Part shown: positions 50,882-58,858 of the stretch, one piece after another | Position numbering within the stretch: position 1 is the first letter of the stretch | Layout: each line of letters begins with the position of its first letter | Assembly: GCF_036237275.1 (NCBI RefSeq) | Contig: NZ_CP108352.1 | Span: forward strand, 6,262,001-6,326,000 | Origin: Streptomyces sp. NBC_01353 | Lineage (GTDB): Bacteria > Actinomycetota > Actinomycetes > Streptomycetales > Streptomycetaceae | Reading direction: 5' to 3' | Length of the DNA stretch: 64,000 bases | Notes under the pieces: model-generated | What the model was told of the DNA's origin: nothing | Database searches by the model: none | The model's input: only the letters and a program-made list of their open reading frames with translations | Translations under genes and position numbers: made by a program

Positions 50882-51910
50882 ATGCGCGTCGGCGTACTGA
50901 CCGGGGGCGGCGACTGCCCCGGTCTCAACGCGGTCATCCGCGCCATCGTCCGCAAGGGTGTCCAGGAGTACGGCTACGAGTTCACCGGGTTCCGCGACGG
51001 TTGGCGCGGCCCGCTGGACGGCGTCACCGTACGGCTCGACATCCCCGCCGTCCGCGGCATCCTGCCGCGCGGCGGCACCATCCTCGGCTCCTCGCGCACC
51101 AATCCGTTCAAGGTGGAGCACGGCATCCGCCGGATCAAGGAGAACCTCGCCAAGTGCGAGGTCGACGCCCTGATCGCGATCGGCGGCGAGGACACCCTCG
51201 GCGTCGCCGCCCGGCTGGTCGACGAGTACGGCGTCCCCTGCGTGGGCGTGCCGAAGACCATCGACAACGACCTGTCCGCCACCGACTACACCTTCGGCTT
51301 CGACACCGCCGTCGGGATCGCCACCGAGGCCATCGACCGCCTCCACACCACCGCCGAGTCCCATATGCGGGTCCTGGTGGTGGAGGTGATGGGCCGCCAC
51401 GCCGGCTGGATCGCCCTGCACTCCGGCCTCGCGGGCGGCGCCAACGTCATCCTCATCCCCGAGCAGCGCTTCGACCTCGACCAGGTCTGCGCCTGGGTCA
51501 CCTCGCGCTTCAAGGCCACGTACGCCCCGATCGTGGTCGTCGCGGAGGGCGCGATGCCCCGGGACGGGGACATGGTCCTCAAGGACGGCACCCTCGACTC
51601 GTACGGACACGTCCGGCTCTCGGGCGTGGGCGAGTGGCTCGCCAAGGAGATCGAGCGGCGGACGGGCAACGAGGCCCGGACCACCGTCCTCGGCCATGTG
51701 CAGCGCGGCGGCACCCCCAGCGCCTTCGACCGCTGGCTCGCCACCCGATTCGGTCTGCACGCCATCGAGGCCGTGCGCGACGGGGACTTCGGAAAGATGG
51801 TCGCGCTGCGCGGCACCGACATCGTCCGCGTCCCGATCTCCGAGGCCACGGCACGGCTCAAGACGGTCGATCCGGCGCTCTACGCCGAGGTGGGCGTCTT
51901 CTTCGGCTGA
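50882..51910 (+). CDS. pfkA: 6-phosphofructokinase (GGEDT type)
   Basis: This enzyme phosphorylates fructose 6-phosphate in glycolysis. Seen in 342 residues: GVLTGGGDCPGLNAVIR, GGEDT at 101-105 where ATP-type enzymes have GGDGS, PKTIDND at 124-130 (Lys where ATP-type enzymes have Gly), and the sugar-binding VMGRHAGWIAL and GHVQRGGTPSAFD. These two positions usually predict pyrophosphate as donor, yet the Streptomyces enzymes of this clade are, to my knowledge, ATP-dependent. GGAGAG precedes ATG 50882. Confidence 0.93.
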   Translation: MRVGVLTGGGDCPGLNAVIRAIVRKGVQEYGYEFTGFRDGWRGPLDGVTVRLDIPAVRGILPRGGTILGSSRTNPFKVEHGIRRIKENLAKCEVDALIAIGGEDTLGVAARLVDEYGVPCVGVPKTIDNDLSATDYTFGFDTAVGIATEAIDRLHTTAESHMRVLVVEVMGRHAGWIALHSGLAGGANVILIPEQRFDLDQVCAWVTSRFKATYAPIVVVAEGAMPRDGDMVLKDGTLDSYGHVRLSGVGEWLAKEIERRTGNEARTTVLGHVQRGGTPSAFDRWLATRFGLHAIEAVRDGDFGKMVALRGTDIVRVPISEATARLKTVDPALYAEVGVFFG

Positions 51911-51923
51911 GCACCCCGACGGC

Positions 51924-51962
51924 ATGGGCCGTATATGCGCTGTTCGCGCGTATACGGCCCAT
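51924..51962. terminator. Terminator between PFK and the trpEG fusion
   Basis: A 17-bp stem (51924-51940 with 51946-51962, one G-T pair) with loop tgttc lies 14 bases after the PFK stop and just before the stop of the convergent gene. It probably acts in both directions. Confidence 0.88.
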
Positions 51963-51976
51963 CGCTCACCCGAGTC

Positions 51977-53845
51977 CTAGACCAGCACCCCGGCGAGCAG
52001 TGACGCGGTCAGCGCCGCCCCCTCCATCGTCAGCACCGACTCCGGGTGGAACTGGACGCCTGCGAAGCCCGGCCCGCGCAGGGCGTGGACCTCGTCCGTC
52101 GCCGCGTCCCGGCTCACCTCGATCCGGTGCAGGGCCAGTTCGGTGGCGGTCCGGTCGTCGCAGTGGGCCGTGAAGCTGTTGTAGAAGCCGACCGTCTGCT
52201 CCTGCCCGAAGAGGTCGATCCGCATCTGCGCCCCCTGGAAGGGGGTGCGCTTGCGGACGATCTCCAGGCCCAGTTCGGCCGCGATCAGCTCATGGCCGAG
52301 GCAGACACCGAGAAGGCCGGCCCGGTGGTCTCGTACGAGATCGGCCGTGAGGCCCCTGAGGAAGCGCATCTTGGGGTCGGCCGCGTCACCGGGGTCGCCG
52401 GGCCCCGGGCCGAGCACCACCGGGCCGTCGTGGGAGAGCGCGAGCTCCCGCAGTCCCGGCTCGTCGTAGCGGACGACCGAGACCTCCAGGCCGGAGGAGC
52501 GCAGCAGATGCGCGAGCATGGCGGTGAAGGTGTCCTCGGCGTCGATCACCAGCGCGTGGCCGCTCAGCTCGGCCGACCGGACCTGCATCCGCAGCCAGAA
52601 CGGCGCCAGGTCGGCCCGCCGGGCGTCCAGCGCCGCCCGCACCCGGGGATCGTCCGCGAGCCGGGCCGCCCGCGGGGACTCCTCGCGCGGCCGCCCTTCC
52701 CGTACCCCCAGGGCGGCGAGCACGCCCGCCGCCTTGGCATGGGTCTCGGCGACCTCGCCCGCCGGGTCGGAGTGGCGCACCAGAGTCGCGCCGACCGGCA
52801 CCCGCAGCCGCCCGTCCCCGGAGATGTCGGCGGTCCGGATGAGGATCGGGGAGTCCAGCGTCTGCACCCCGTTCTCGTCCGTGCCGAGCAGGGCCAGGGC
52901 GCCCGCGTAGTAGCCCCGCCCGCCGGCCTCGTGCCGCTCGATGACCCGGCAGGCGTTCTGTACGGGGGAGCCGGTGACCGTCGCTGCGAACATCGTCTCC
53001 CGCAGCACCTCCCGTACGTCGAGGGACGAACGGCCGCGCAGCTCGTACTCGGTGTGCGCGAGATGCGCCATCTCCTTGAGCCGGGGCCCGATCACCACTC
53101 CGCCCATGTCGCCGACCGTGCACATCATCTTCAGCTCCTCGTCGACCACCATGGAGAGCTCCTCGGTCTCCTTGCGGTCGGCGAGGAAGGTCAGCAGGTC
53201 CTCGGGGGTCGGCGCGGCGCCCGCCGGGTAGCGGTACGTGCCGCTGATCGGATTCATCACGACCGTGCCTCCGGACATCCGGACGTGCACCTCGGGGCTC
53301 GCACCGACCAGCGTGCGCTCCCCGGTGTGGACGACGAAGGTCCAGTACGCGCCCCGCTCGCCGGCGAGCAGCCGACGGAACAGCGCGAGGGCGTCGGCGC
53401 GTCCGAAGCCCGGGATCTCGCCGGTGTAGGTGCGGCGGATGACGAAGTTGGCGCCCTCGCCCGAGCCGATCTCCTCGTCGATGACCCGCCGCACGGTCTC
53501 GGCGTACGCCTCGTCCGACACGTCGAACCCGCCGCCCTCCACCCGTACGTCGTGGCGGGGCAGCTGATCCATCGCGGTGGCGAGCGGCAGCTCGTACGCC
53601 TCCTCGGCGACCAGGACGGAGAGCGGGGTGTCGTCGTCGCGGACGTCGAAGCCGCGCTCGCGGATCTGCCGGAACGGCACGAGTGCGAGCGTGGGCAGCG
53701 TGCCGACGGGCAGCTCGGCGAGCCGCTCGGCCTCGTGGACCGCGCCGATCAGCACCTCGACGGTGTCGTGGTCGCGGCCGGGTGTGCGCCTGCGGAGCAG
53801 GGCGAACGGCGGGCAGGAGTCGTCGAGGAGACGGGAGAGGTCCAT
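51977..53845 (-). CDS. Anthranilate synthase, TrpE-TrpG fusion
   Basis: This 622-residue protein converts chorismate and glutamine to anthranilate. The first ~410 residues are the chorismate-binding TrpE part (NPISGTYRYPAG, ELSMVVDEELKMMCTVGD, VTGSPVQNACRVIERHE, RTADISGDGRLRVPVGATLV, each in the usual order). The last ~190 are the glutamine amidotransferase with C515 in GVCLGHE and His/Glu in QFHPESV. Such fusions occur in primary Trp synthesis and in phenazine-type pathways; the Trp-codon leader upstream argues for the Trp role. An open frame extends upstream through the leader but ATG 53845, preceded by GGAAGGAACC, is the start. Confidence 0.93.
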   Translation of the reverse strand: MDLSRLLDDSCPPFALLRRRTPGRDHDTVEVLIGAVHEAERLAELPVGTLPTLALVPFRQIRERGFDVRDDDTPLSVLVAEEAYELPLATAMDQLPRHDVRVEGGGFDVSDEAYAETVRRVIDEEIGSGEGANFVIRRTYTGEIPGFGRADALALFRRLLAGERGAYWTFVVHTGERTLVGASPEVHVRMSGGTVVMNPISGTYRYPAGAAPTPEDLLTFLADRKETEELSMVVDEELKMMCTVGDMGGVVIGPRLKEMAHLAHTEYELRGRSSLDVREVLRETMFAATVTGSPVQNACRVIERHEAGGRGYYAGALALLGTDENGVQTLDSPILIRTADISGDGRLRVPVGATLVRHSDPAGEVAETHAKAAGVLAALGVREGRPREESPRAARLADDPRVRAALDARRADLAPFWLRMQVRSAELSGHALVIDAEDTFTAMLAHLLRSSGLEVSVVRYDEPGLRELALSHDGPVVLGPGPGDPGDAADPKMRFLRGLTADLVRDHRAGLLGVCLGHELIAAELGLEIVRKRTPFQGAQMRIDLFGQEQTVGFYNSFTAHCDDRTATELALHRIEVSRDAATDEVHALRGPGFAGVQFHPESVLTMEGAALTASLLAGVLV

Positions 53846-53894
53846 GGAGCGGGTTCCTTCCGGGATTCGGAGAGGAACGGCCTCGGGTACGAGA

Positions 53895-53918
53895 AAGGCC
53901 GCCCCTCGGGGCGGCCTT
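53895..53918 (-). terminator. Attenuator terminator of the trpEG fusion
   Basis: Read on the minus strand, AAGGCCGCCCC pairs with GGGGCGGCCTT across a 2-base gap (11 bp), then TTCTCG. It lies 50 bp before the trpEG start. Its 5' arm can instead pair with GGCGGCC of the leader (plus 53976-53982), just after the Trp codons, giving a classic antiterminator alternative. Confidence 0.82.
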
Positions 53919-53927
53919 CGCGTTCGA

Positions 53928-54026
53928 TCAATCGCGCGAACTGGGGTATCCCCCAGCTCGAAGAGCTTGGGGACGGGCCGCCGGATGAGCGGTCCACCAC
54001 CAGTTCTGGGTCGTCTGCGCGAACAT
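53928..54026 (-). CDS. trpL: trp leader peptide (three adjacent Trp codons)
   Basis: This 32-codon ORF ahead of the trpEG fusion begins MFAQTTQNWWWTAHPAA and then continues RPQALRAGG to a stop at 53928. Three consecutive TGG codons (9-11) sit about 10 nt before the segment able to pair with the terminator arm. That is the arrangement for ribosome-mediated attenuation, as reported, to my knowledge, for an anthranilate synthase gene of S. venezuelae. TACAGT lies 6 nt before the ATG, with no Shine-Dalgarno site, so the transcript probably starts at the ATG. The last 14 or so codons run through a small inserted-looking repeat. Confidence 0.85.
   Translation of the reverse strand: MFAQTTQNWWWTAHPAARPQALRAGGYPSSRD
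53941..53973. repeat. Small palindromic repeat inside the trp leader
   Basis: ctgggg/ccccag (53941-53946 with 53951-53956) and the overlapping ccccagctc/gagcttgggg (53951-53959 with 53963-53972, one bulge) form mutually exclusive hairpins. Similar ctggggtatcccccag elements are, in my memory, dispersed in Streptomyces genomes. It lies between the antiterminator segment and the terminator. Confidence 0.6.
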
Positions 54027-54125
54027 GCGAGCACTGTAGCCCAGCCGGACATGGAAACGGGGCCCGGTCCGCACCGTGGACGGTGCGAGCCGGGCCCCTT
54101 CATATGATCGATCCGACCCGATGGA

Positions 54126-56957
54126 TCAGAAGATCATGGTGTATATCTGCCAGCCCGGACCCATCTTGATGCGCCCGCCGATCGGGGACGTGGCGCTGCC
54201 CGTGCCCGGGTACAGCCACGCGACGCCGGTGGTGTCGCGAGCCATCAGGTCGACCTTGCCGTCACCGGTCAGGTCGCTCGGGCCGAGGATGACGTTGTGC
54301 ATGTTCCATCCGGTGCCGACCTGGACCCGGCTGGAGTACGGAGCGGTGGCGTTGCCGGTGCCCTTGTGCATCCACAGGACGCCGGTCTTGTCGCGGCCCA
54401 GGATGTCGGCCTTGCCATCACCGGTCAGGTCGCCGGCGCCGACGATGGTGCTGTAGACGTGCCATCCGGTGCCGAGCTGCGCACGGGCGGTGAACGGCAC
54501 GGCCGGGTCACCGGTGCCCTTGTAGAGGTAGATCGCGCCCGACTTCTCCCGCGCGAGAAGGTCGGCGTTGCCGTCACCGGTCAGGTCACGGACACCGACG
54601 ATCTGGTCGTAGCCTCCCCAGTTGGGACCGACCTTGATCCGCCCCTTGAACGGCGAGGACGGGTTGCCGCTGCCCTGGTGGTACCAGAGCACGCCGGAGG
54701 CGTCGCGGCCGACGACGTCGCCGATGCCGTCGGCACGCAGCGCGGTCATCGGGGTGACGAGGTTGTACACGTTCCAGCCGGTGCCGGCGCGGTAACGGCG
54801 CAGGAACTGGAAGTTGGCGTTGCCCGTGCCCTGGTACTGCCAGTAGGCGCCGGAGCTGTCACGGCCGATGACGTTGTAGCGGTTGGTGGCAGTGACCGGC
54901 GCGGCGCCGGAGACCACGTCCACCTCGGAGGCCTTGACCCAGGCGATGCGGTGGTTGAACCGGATCGGGATGAAGAGGTTCGTCGTGCCCTTGACCAGGG
55001 TGCGCGAGCCGGCGCCCGTTCCGTCGAAGGTGCCGCCGTAGTAGTAGTCACCGGCGACGGGGGCGCCGCCCTGGACGTACTTCTGCCCCGACAGCAGCAG
55101 CTTGCTGTACTGCGTCAGCGCCTCCTGGCCGCGGCTCTGAACCGAGACGTTCGTCCCCGTGTACGCCGCGTCCTCAGGGTAGGCACGGCCGAAGACCTTC
55201 ACGGAGGTCAGGCCGGCCTTCGGCGTCACCGCCGTCCTGGTGCCCGTGCCGACCGGGACGGTCCACTGGCCGCCGGGGTTGTAGAACCAGGCCTTCTTGC
55301 CGCCGTACCAGATCGCCGTCCAGTCGTACTGGCTCTCCGCGACCACGTACTCGCCGCCCGCGACGAGCTTGTTCGCCCAGTTGGAACCCTCCGACCAGGT
55401 CGACGAGAAGTACGGGTCGGTGAGGGTCGACGAGCTCGTCGACGGCGAGGAGTAGAGGTAGCCGAAGTTCGACGGCCGCGCGGCGACCGCGGCTCCGCCG
55501 TACGTCAGCTTCGGCTGGTTGGCCGTGGTGAACGGCGGGACGTAGCGAACGATCTGGCCCGCCTTGAGCAGCCCGCCCGCGCCGCCGACACCCGTCGGGG
55601 CGCCCAGCAGCGACATGTAGTGGTTCCAGTCCCAGTACGGGCCCGGGTCCCAGTGCTGGGCGCGGACCTTCTCGTCGAGCACGCCGGGGATCTCGTCGTG
55701 GCCGATGATGTGCTGGCGGTCCAGCGGAATGGAGTACTTCTTCGCCAGGTGCTTCACGAGCGCGGCGGAGGACTCGTACTGCGGCTCGGTGTACCAGGAG
55801 CCGCTCTTGATGGCGTAGCCCTCGTGCTCGATGCCGATCGAGTGCATGTTGAGGGTCTTGTTGCCCGCGTGCCAGGCCTCGTTCTTGTTCTCGACCATCT
55901 GGGTGACGAGACCGTCCGAGGCGCGGATCAGGTAGTGCGCGCTCGCGTACGACGCCGGGTTCTTGAAGACGGCGAGCGAGCCGTCGTAGCCGCCCTCGGT
56001 GTCGTGGATGGCGATGTAGCGGATGTCGTAGCCGCCCTCGGGGCGGTTGGCGACGTTGTAGTTGCCGTAGTCCGTCGGGTCGGTCGTGCTGTTCTGCCGG
56101 AAACCGGCAGGGATGAAGTTGCAGTTCAGGCCCAGGGGGCAGTCGGCCGTCGCCGTCGTCGCCGCGAAGGTCGCGGCGAGCGGGACGTTCGACGGCTTCA
56201 CGGGCTCGACCGAGGGATCGGCGGGCAGGACGACCTGCTCGCCGTCCGTGGTGAGCTCCCGCTCGCCCGTCTTGATCGACTCGAAGACCCGCTTCGCGAA
56301 GAGGTCGGCGCCCTTCTTGTCCGGAGCCTGGCTGTAGCGCGCCACGGCCGGGTACCAGGCACCCGCCTCGTCCGGCAGATCGCCGGTCGCCTGCTTCTGG
56401 TACTCGGCGAGCAGCGCCGCACCGGCGCGGATGCTCGCGGCGGTGTCGTTCTTCAGGGAGTCGGCGGAGCCGTCGACCAGTTCGGCGGCCTTGTCCAGGG
56501 TGTGCAGCCGCGGATCGTCGGTGTCGACGGTCTCCTTCGGCGTGCTGCGCAGCGCCTTCTGTGCGTCGAAGTGCTTCTCGACGTTGGGGTCGCCGCTCCG
56601 GTTCATGTGCTCGAGGCGTTCCTCGTCGGCCTCGGGCTCCATGTCCTCCGCGTCGACGTCAGTCAGCCCCATGACGTTGTACGCACCGGTCACGCTCGGC
56701 TCGCCGTCGTGGGACTCCCACCGCGTCTGCCGGTACGACACGGCCATCAGCACGCTCTGCGGCACGTCGAACTCGCGAGCCGCGTCCGCGAACTGCGACT
56801 GCAGCGAGGCGTTCGCACTGCCCTTGTCGTCCGAGGATCCGAGGATCCCCGGCGACGCCACGGCGATCGTGCCGATCGTCGCGGTGGCGACGACCGCCGC
56901 CGCCGCACCGTAAAGCAGTCGTCTCTTCTTGCGGTCCTTGCGGTGCCCTTGAGTCAC
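54126..56957 (-). CDS. Large secreted N-acetylmuramoyl-L-alanine amidase with VCBS/FG-GAP repeats
   Basis: This 943-residue exported protein has a basic start (TQGHRKDRKKRR), a hydrophobic export segment at 14-36, and a helical region with VSYRQTRWESHDGEPS (about 60-250, possibly lysozyme-like). A type-2 amidase domain then carries zinc-site H318 in IAIHDTEGG, YLIRASDGLVTQMV, HSIGIEHEG and HIIGHDEIPG. A beta-rich part follows. The last ~190 residues hold four propeller-type repeats with DLTGDGKADILGRD calcium-binding signatures. It cuts peptide stems from glycan chains of peptidoglycan. GTG 56957 (AGGGG upstream) is preferred. Confidence 0.9.
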   Translation of the reverse strand: MTQGHRKDRKKRRLLYGAAAAVVATATIGTIAVASPGILGSSDDKGSANASLQSQFADAAREFDVPQSVLMAVSYRQTRWESHDGEPSVTGAYNVMGLTDVDAEDMEPEADEERLEHMNRSGDPNVEKHFDAQKALRSTPKETVDTDDPRLHTLDKAAELVDGSADSLKNDTAASIRAGAALLAEYQKQATGDLPDEAGAWYPAVARYSQAPDKKGADLFAKRVFESIKTGERELTTDGEQVVLPADPSVEPVKPSNVPLAATFAATTATADCPLGLNCNFIPAGFRQNSTTDPTDYGNYNVANRPEGGYDIRYIAIHDTEGGYDGSLAVFKNPASYASAHYLIRASDGLVTQMVENKNEAWHAGNKTLNMHSIGIEHEGYAIKSGSWYTEPQYESSAALVKHLAKKYSIPLDRQHIIGHDEIPGVLDEKVRAQHWDPGPYWDWNHYMSLLGAPTGVGGAGGLLKAGQIVRYVPPFTTANQPKLTYGGAAVAARPSNFGYLYSSPSTSSSTLTDPYFSSTWSEGSNWANKLVAGGEYVVAESQYDWTAIWYGGKKAWFYNPGGQWTVPVGTGTRTAVTPKAGLTSVKVFGRAYPEDAAYTGTNVSVQSRGQEALTQYSKLLLSGQKYVQGGAPVAGDYYYGGTFDGTGAGSRTLVKGTTNLFIPIRFNHRIAWVKASEVDVVSGAAPVTATNRYNVIGRDSSGAYWQYQGTGNANFQFLRRYRAGTGWNVYNLVTPMTALRADGIGDVVGRDASGVLWYHQGSGNPSSPFKGRIKVGPNWGGYDQIVGVRDLTGDGNADLLAREKSGAIYLYKGTGDPAVPFTARAQLGTGWHVYSTIVGAGDLTGDGKADILGRDKTGVLWMHKGTGNATAPYSSRVQVGTGWNMHNVILGPSDLTGDGKVDLMARDTTGVAWLYPGTGSATSPIGGRIKMGPGWQIYTMIF

Positions 56958-57101
56958 ACCCACCCCTGTGATTAATTCAAGCCTCAGATGTTGAAACGCG
57001 CGTGAGGGTAACACCACTCGAAGGCGTGAACCTTGTTCACAGACATTTCGGACGCGCGTCTCAGCCACTGGTCGCGTCCCTGGACAGGTCGCCCGACCCC
57101 G

Positions 57102-57115
57102 TAATGTGGTGGTTG
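57102..57115 (+). promoter_or_regulatory. Leaderless promoter of the DAHP synthase gene
   Basis: CTGGAC (57080-57085) and TAATGT (57102-57107) are spaced 16 bp; the GTG start follows 7 nt later. Transcription should therefore begin at or next to the start codon. Confidence 0.6.
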
Positions 57116-58467
57116 TGACCGTGAACGCTAAGACCACCGCTACCGGTGGCAACACCTGGCGAGACCTTCCCGCGGCGCAGCAGCCTGAGTACCCCGATGC
57201 CGAGGCTCTGCGCGATGTGATCGCGGACCTCGAGTCGTATCCGCCGCTCGTCTTCGCGGGCGAGTGCGATCAGCTGCGCGCCCGTATGGGAGCCGTCGCC
57301 CGTGGCGAGGCGTTCCTGCTCCAGGGTGGCGACTGCGCCGAGGCCTTCGACGCCGTTTCCGCCGACCACATCCGTGCCAAGCTCAAGACCCTGCTCCAGA
57401 TGAGCGCCGTCCTGACGTACGCGGCCTCCGTGCCCGTCGTCAAGGTCGGCCGCATCGCCGGGCAGTACTCCAAGCCCCGTTCGAAGGGGACCGAGACCCG
57501 CGACGGCGTGACCCTGCCGACGTACCGCGGCGACTCGGTCAACGGCTTCGACTTCAACGAGAAGGCCCGCATCCCGGACCCCGAGCGTCTGAAGCGGATG
57601 TACAACGCCTCCGCCTCCACGCTCAACCTGGTGCGCGCCTTCACCACCGGCGGCTACGCCGACCTGCGCCAGGTGCACGCCTGGAACCAGGACTTCGTGA
57701 AGTCGTCCCCCTCGGGCCAGCGCTACGAGCAGCTGGCGCGCGAGATCGACAACGCGCTGAACTTCATGGAGGCCTGTGGCACCGACCCGGCCGAGTTCCG
57801 TGCCGTCGAGTTCTACGCCTCCCACGAGGCGCTGCTGCTCGACTACGAGGGTGCGCTGACCCGTACGGACTCGCGCACCGGCAAGCTGTACGACACCTCG
57901 GGCCACATGGTCTGGATCGGTGAGCGCACCCGCCAGCTCGACCACGCCCACATCGAGTTCGCCTCGCAGATCGCGAACCCGATCGGCATCAAGCTGGGCC
58001 CGACGACCTCGGTCGACGACGCGCTGACGTACATCGACCGCCTGGACCCGGACCGTGAGCCCGGCCGGCTGACCTTCATCGTCCGTATGGGCGCCGACAA
58101 GGTCCGGGACAAGCTCCCGGAGCTGGTCGAGAAGGTCACCGCCTCCGGCGCGACCGTCGCCTGGGTCACCGACCCGATGCACGGCAACACCTTCGAGGCG
58201 GCCTCCGGCCACAAGACCCGGCGCTTCGACGACGTGCTCGACGAGGTCAAGGGCTTCTTCGAGGTCCACAAGAGCCTCGGCACGCACCCGGGCGGCATCC
58301 ATGTCGAGCTCACCGGTGACGATGTCACCGAGTGCGTGGGCGGCGGCGACGAGATCTTCGTCGACGACCTGCACCAGCGCTACGAGACGGCCTGCGACCC
58401 GCGGCTGAACCGCAGCCAGTCGCTGGACCTGGCGTTCCTGGTCGCCGAGATGTACCGCGATCAGTAA
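57115..58467 (+). CDS. Class II DAHP synthase
   Basis: This enzyme condenses phosphoenolpyruvate with erythrose 4-phosphate, the entry step of aromatic amino acid synthesis. It is the plant/actinobacterial class II type with 450 residues. Seen: QGGDCAEAFDAVSADHIRAK without its end (metal-binding Cys), PVVKVGRIAGQYSKPRS, YASHEALLLDYE, WIGERTRQLDHAHIEF without ends, DPMHGNTFEA, and HPGGIHVELTGDDVTEC. I use GTG 57115, preceded by a -10-like box at leaderless distance. It lies near the trpEG fusion, both feeding the Trp pathway. The S. coelicolor-type enzyme is the only recognised DAHP synthase here. Confidence 0.96.
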   Translation: MTVNAKTTATGGNTWRDLPAAQQPEYPDAEALRDVIADLESYPPLVFAGECDQLRARMGAVARGEAFLLQGGDCAEAFDAVSADHIRAKLKTLLQMSAVLTYAASVPVVKVGRIAGQYSKPRSKGTETRDGVTLPTYRGDSVNGFDFNEKARIPDPERLKRMYNASASTLNLVRAFTTGGYADLRQVHAWNQDFVKSSPSGQRYEQLAREIDNALNFMEACGTDPAEFRAVEFYASHEALLLDYEGALTRTDSRTGKLYDTSGHMVWIGERTRQLDHAHIEFASQIANPIGIKLGPTTSVDDALTYIDRLDPDREPGRLTFIVRMGADKVRDKLPELVEKVTASGATVAWVTDPMHGNTFEAASGHKTRRFDDVLDEVKGFFEVHKSLGTHPGGIHVELTGDDVTECVGGGDEIFVDDLHQRYETACDPRLNRSQSLDLAFLVAEMYRDQ

Positions 58468-58479
58468 GTAGCTTCCTAC

Positions 58480-58520
58480 GACTGTGGGGCGCGGATCCAT
58501 GTGATCCGCGCCCCACAGTC
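58480..58520 (+). terminator. Terminator of the DAHP synthase gene
   Basis: An 18-bp perfect stem (58480-58497 with 58503-58520) with a 5-nt loop is followed by ctttcc, 12 bases after the stop. Confidence 0.93.
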
Positions 58521-58552
58521 CTTTCCGGGCTTTACACCTGGTAGGTGCCGGG

Positions 58553-58571
58553 TAAGGTTAGGTTAGCCTTA
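58553..58571. promoter_or_regulatory. Iron box (DmdR/IdeR type) upstream of bfd
   Basis: taaggttaggttagcctta matches the actinobacterial iron-box consensus TTAGGTTAGGCTAACCTAA at 15 of 19 positions. It overlaps a promoter with TTTACA (58531-58536) and TAAGGT (58553-58558), spacer 16. Iron-loaded DmdR should repress here. Confidence 0.82.
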
Positions 58572-58596
58572 TCGATCCCGGCAGGAGGTGAACCGC

Positions 58597-58833
58597 GTGT
58601 ACGTCTGCTCATGCTTCGGCGTTACGGAGAAGCAGGTCAAGGAGCACGCGGACGCGGGCGCCTGCACCCCTCGCCAGATCGCGTCGGCCTGCAAGGCCGG
58701 AACCGACTGCGGTTCCTGCGTACGACGCATTCAGGCCATCCTCGGGCGCGGCAACTGCCCCCGACGCGAGCTCCTGGATCAGGGAATGCCGGCCCTGACG
58801 TCGGCCCCCGAGGACCTCTCCGAAGCCGCGTAG
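58597..58833 (+). CDS. bfd: Bacterioferritin-associated ferredoxin
   Basis: Bfd gives electrons to bacterioferritin to release stored iron. Seen in 78 residues: C4, C6, C38 and C41 in the exact spacing of the 2Fe-2S site (VCSC; DCGSC). GTG 58597 is chosen because AGGAGG lies 8 nt before it; the GTG at 58588 overlaps that site. It is preceded by a good iron box and converges on bfr, its partner. Low iron should therefore raise Bfd and mobilise iron from Bfr. Confidence 0.95.
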   Translation: MYVCSCFGVTEKQVKEHADAGACTPRQIASACKAGTDCGSCVRRIQAILGRGNCPRRELLDQGMPALTSAPEDLSEAA

Positions 58834-58858
58834 GGCTGCCCGGGTCGCCCGGAGCCGT

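Noticed and set aside
51977-54103. 708-codon version of the TrpE-TrpG gene extending through the leader
   Set aside because: The extension passes through the attenuator terminator and overlaps trpL in another frame; family length and the ribosome site support ATG 53845.
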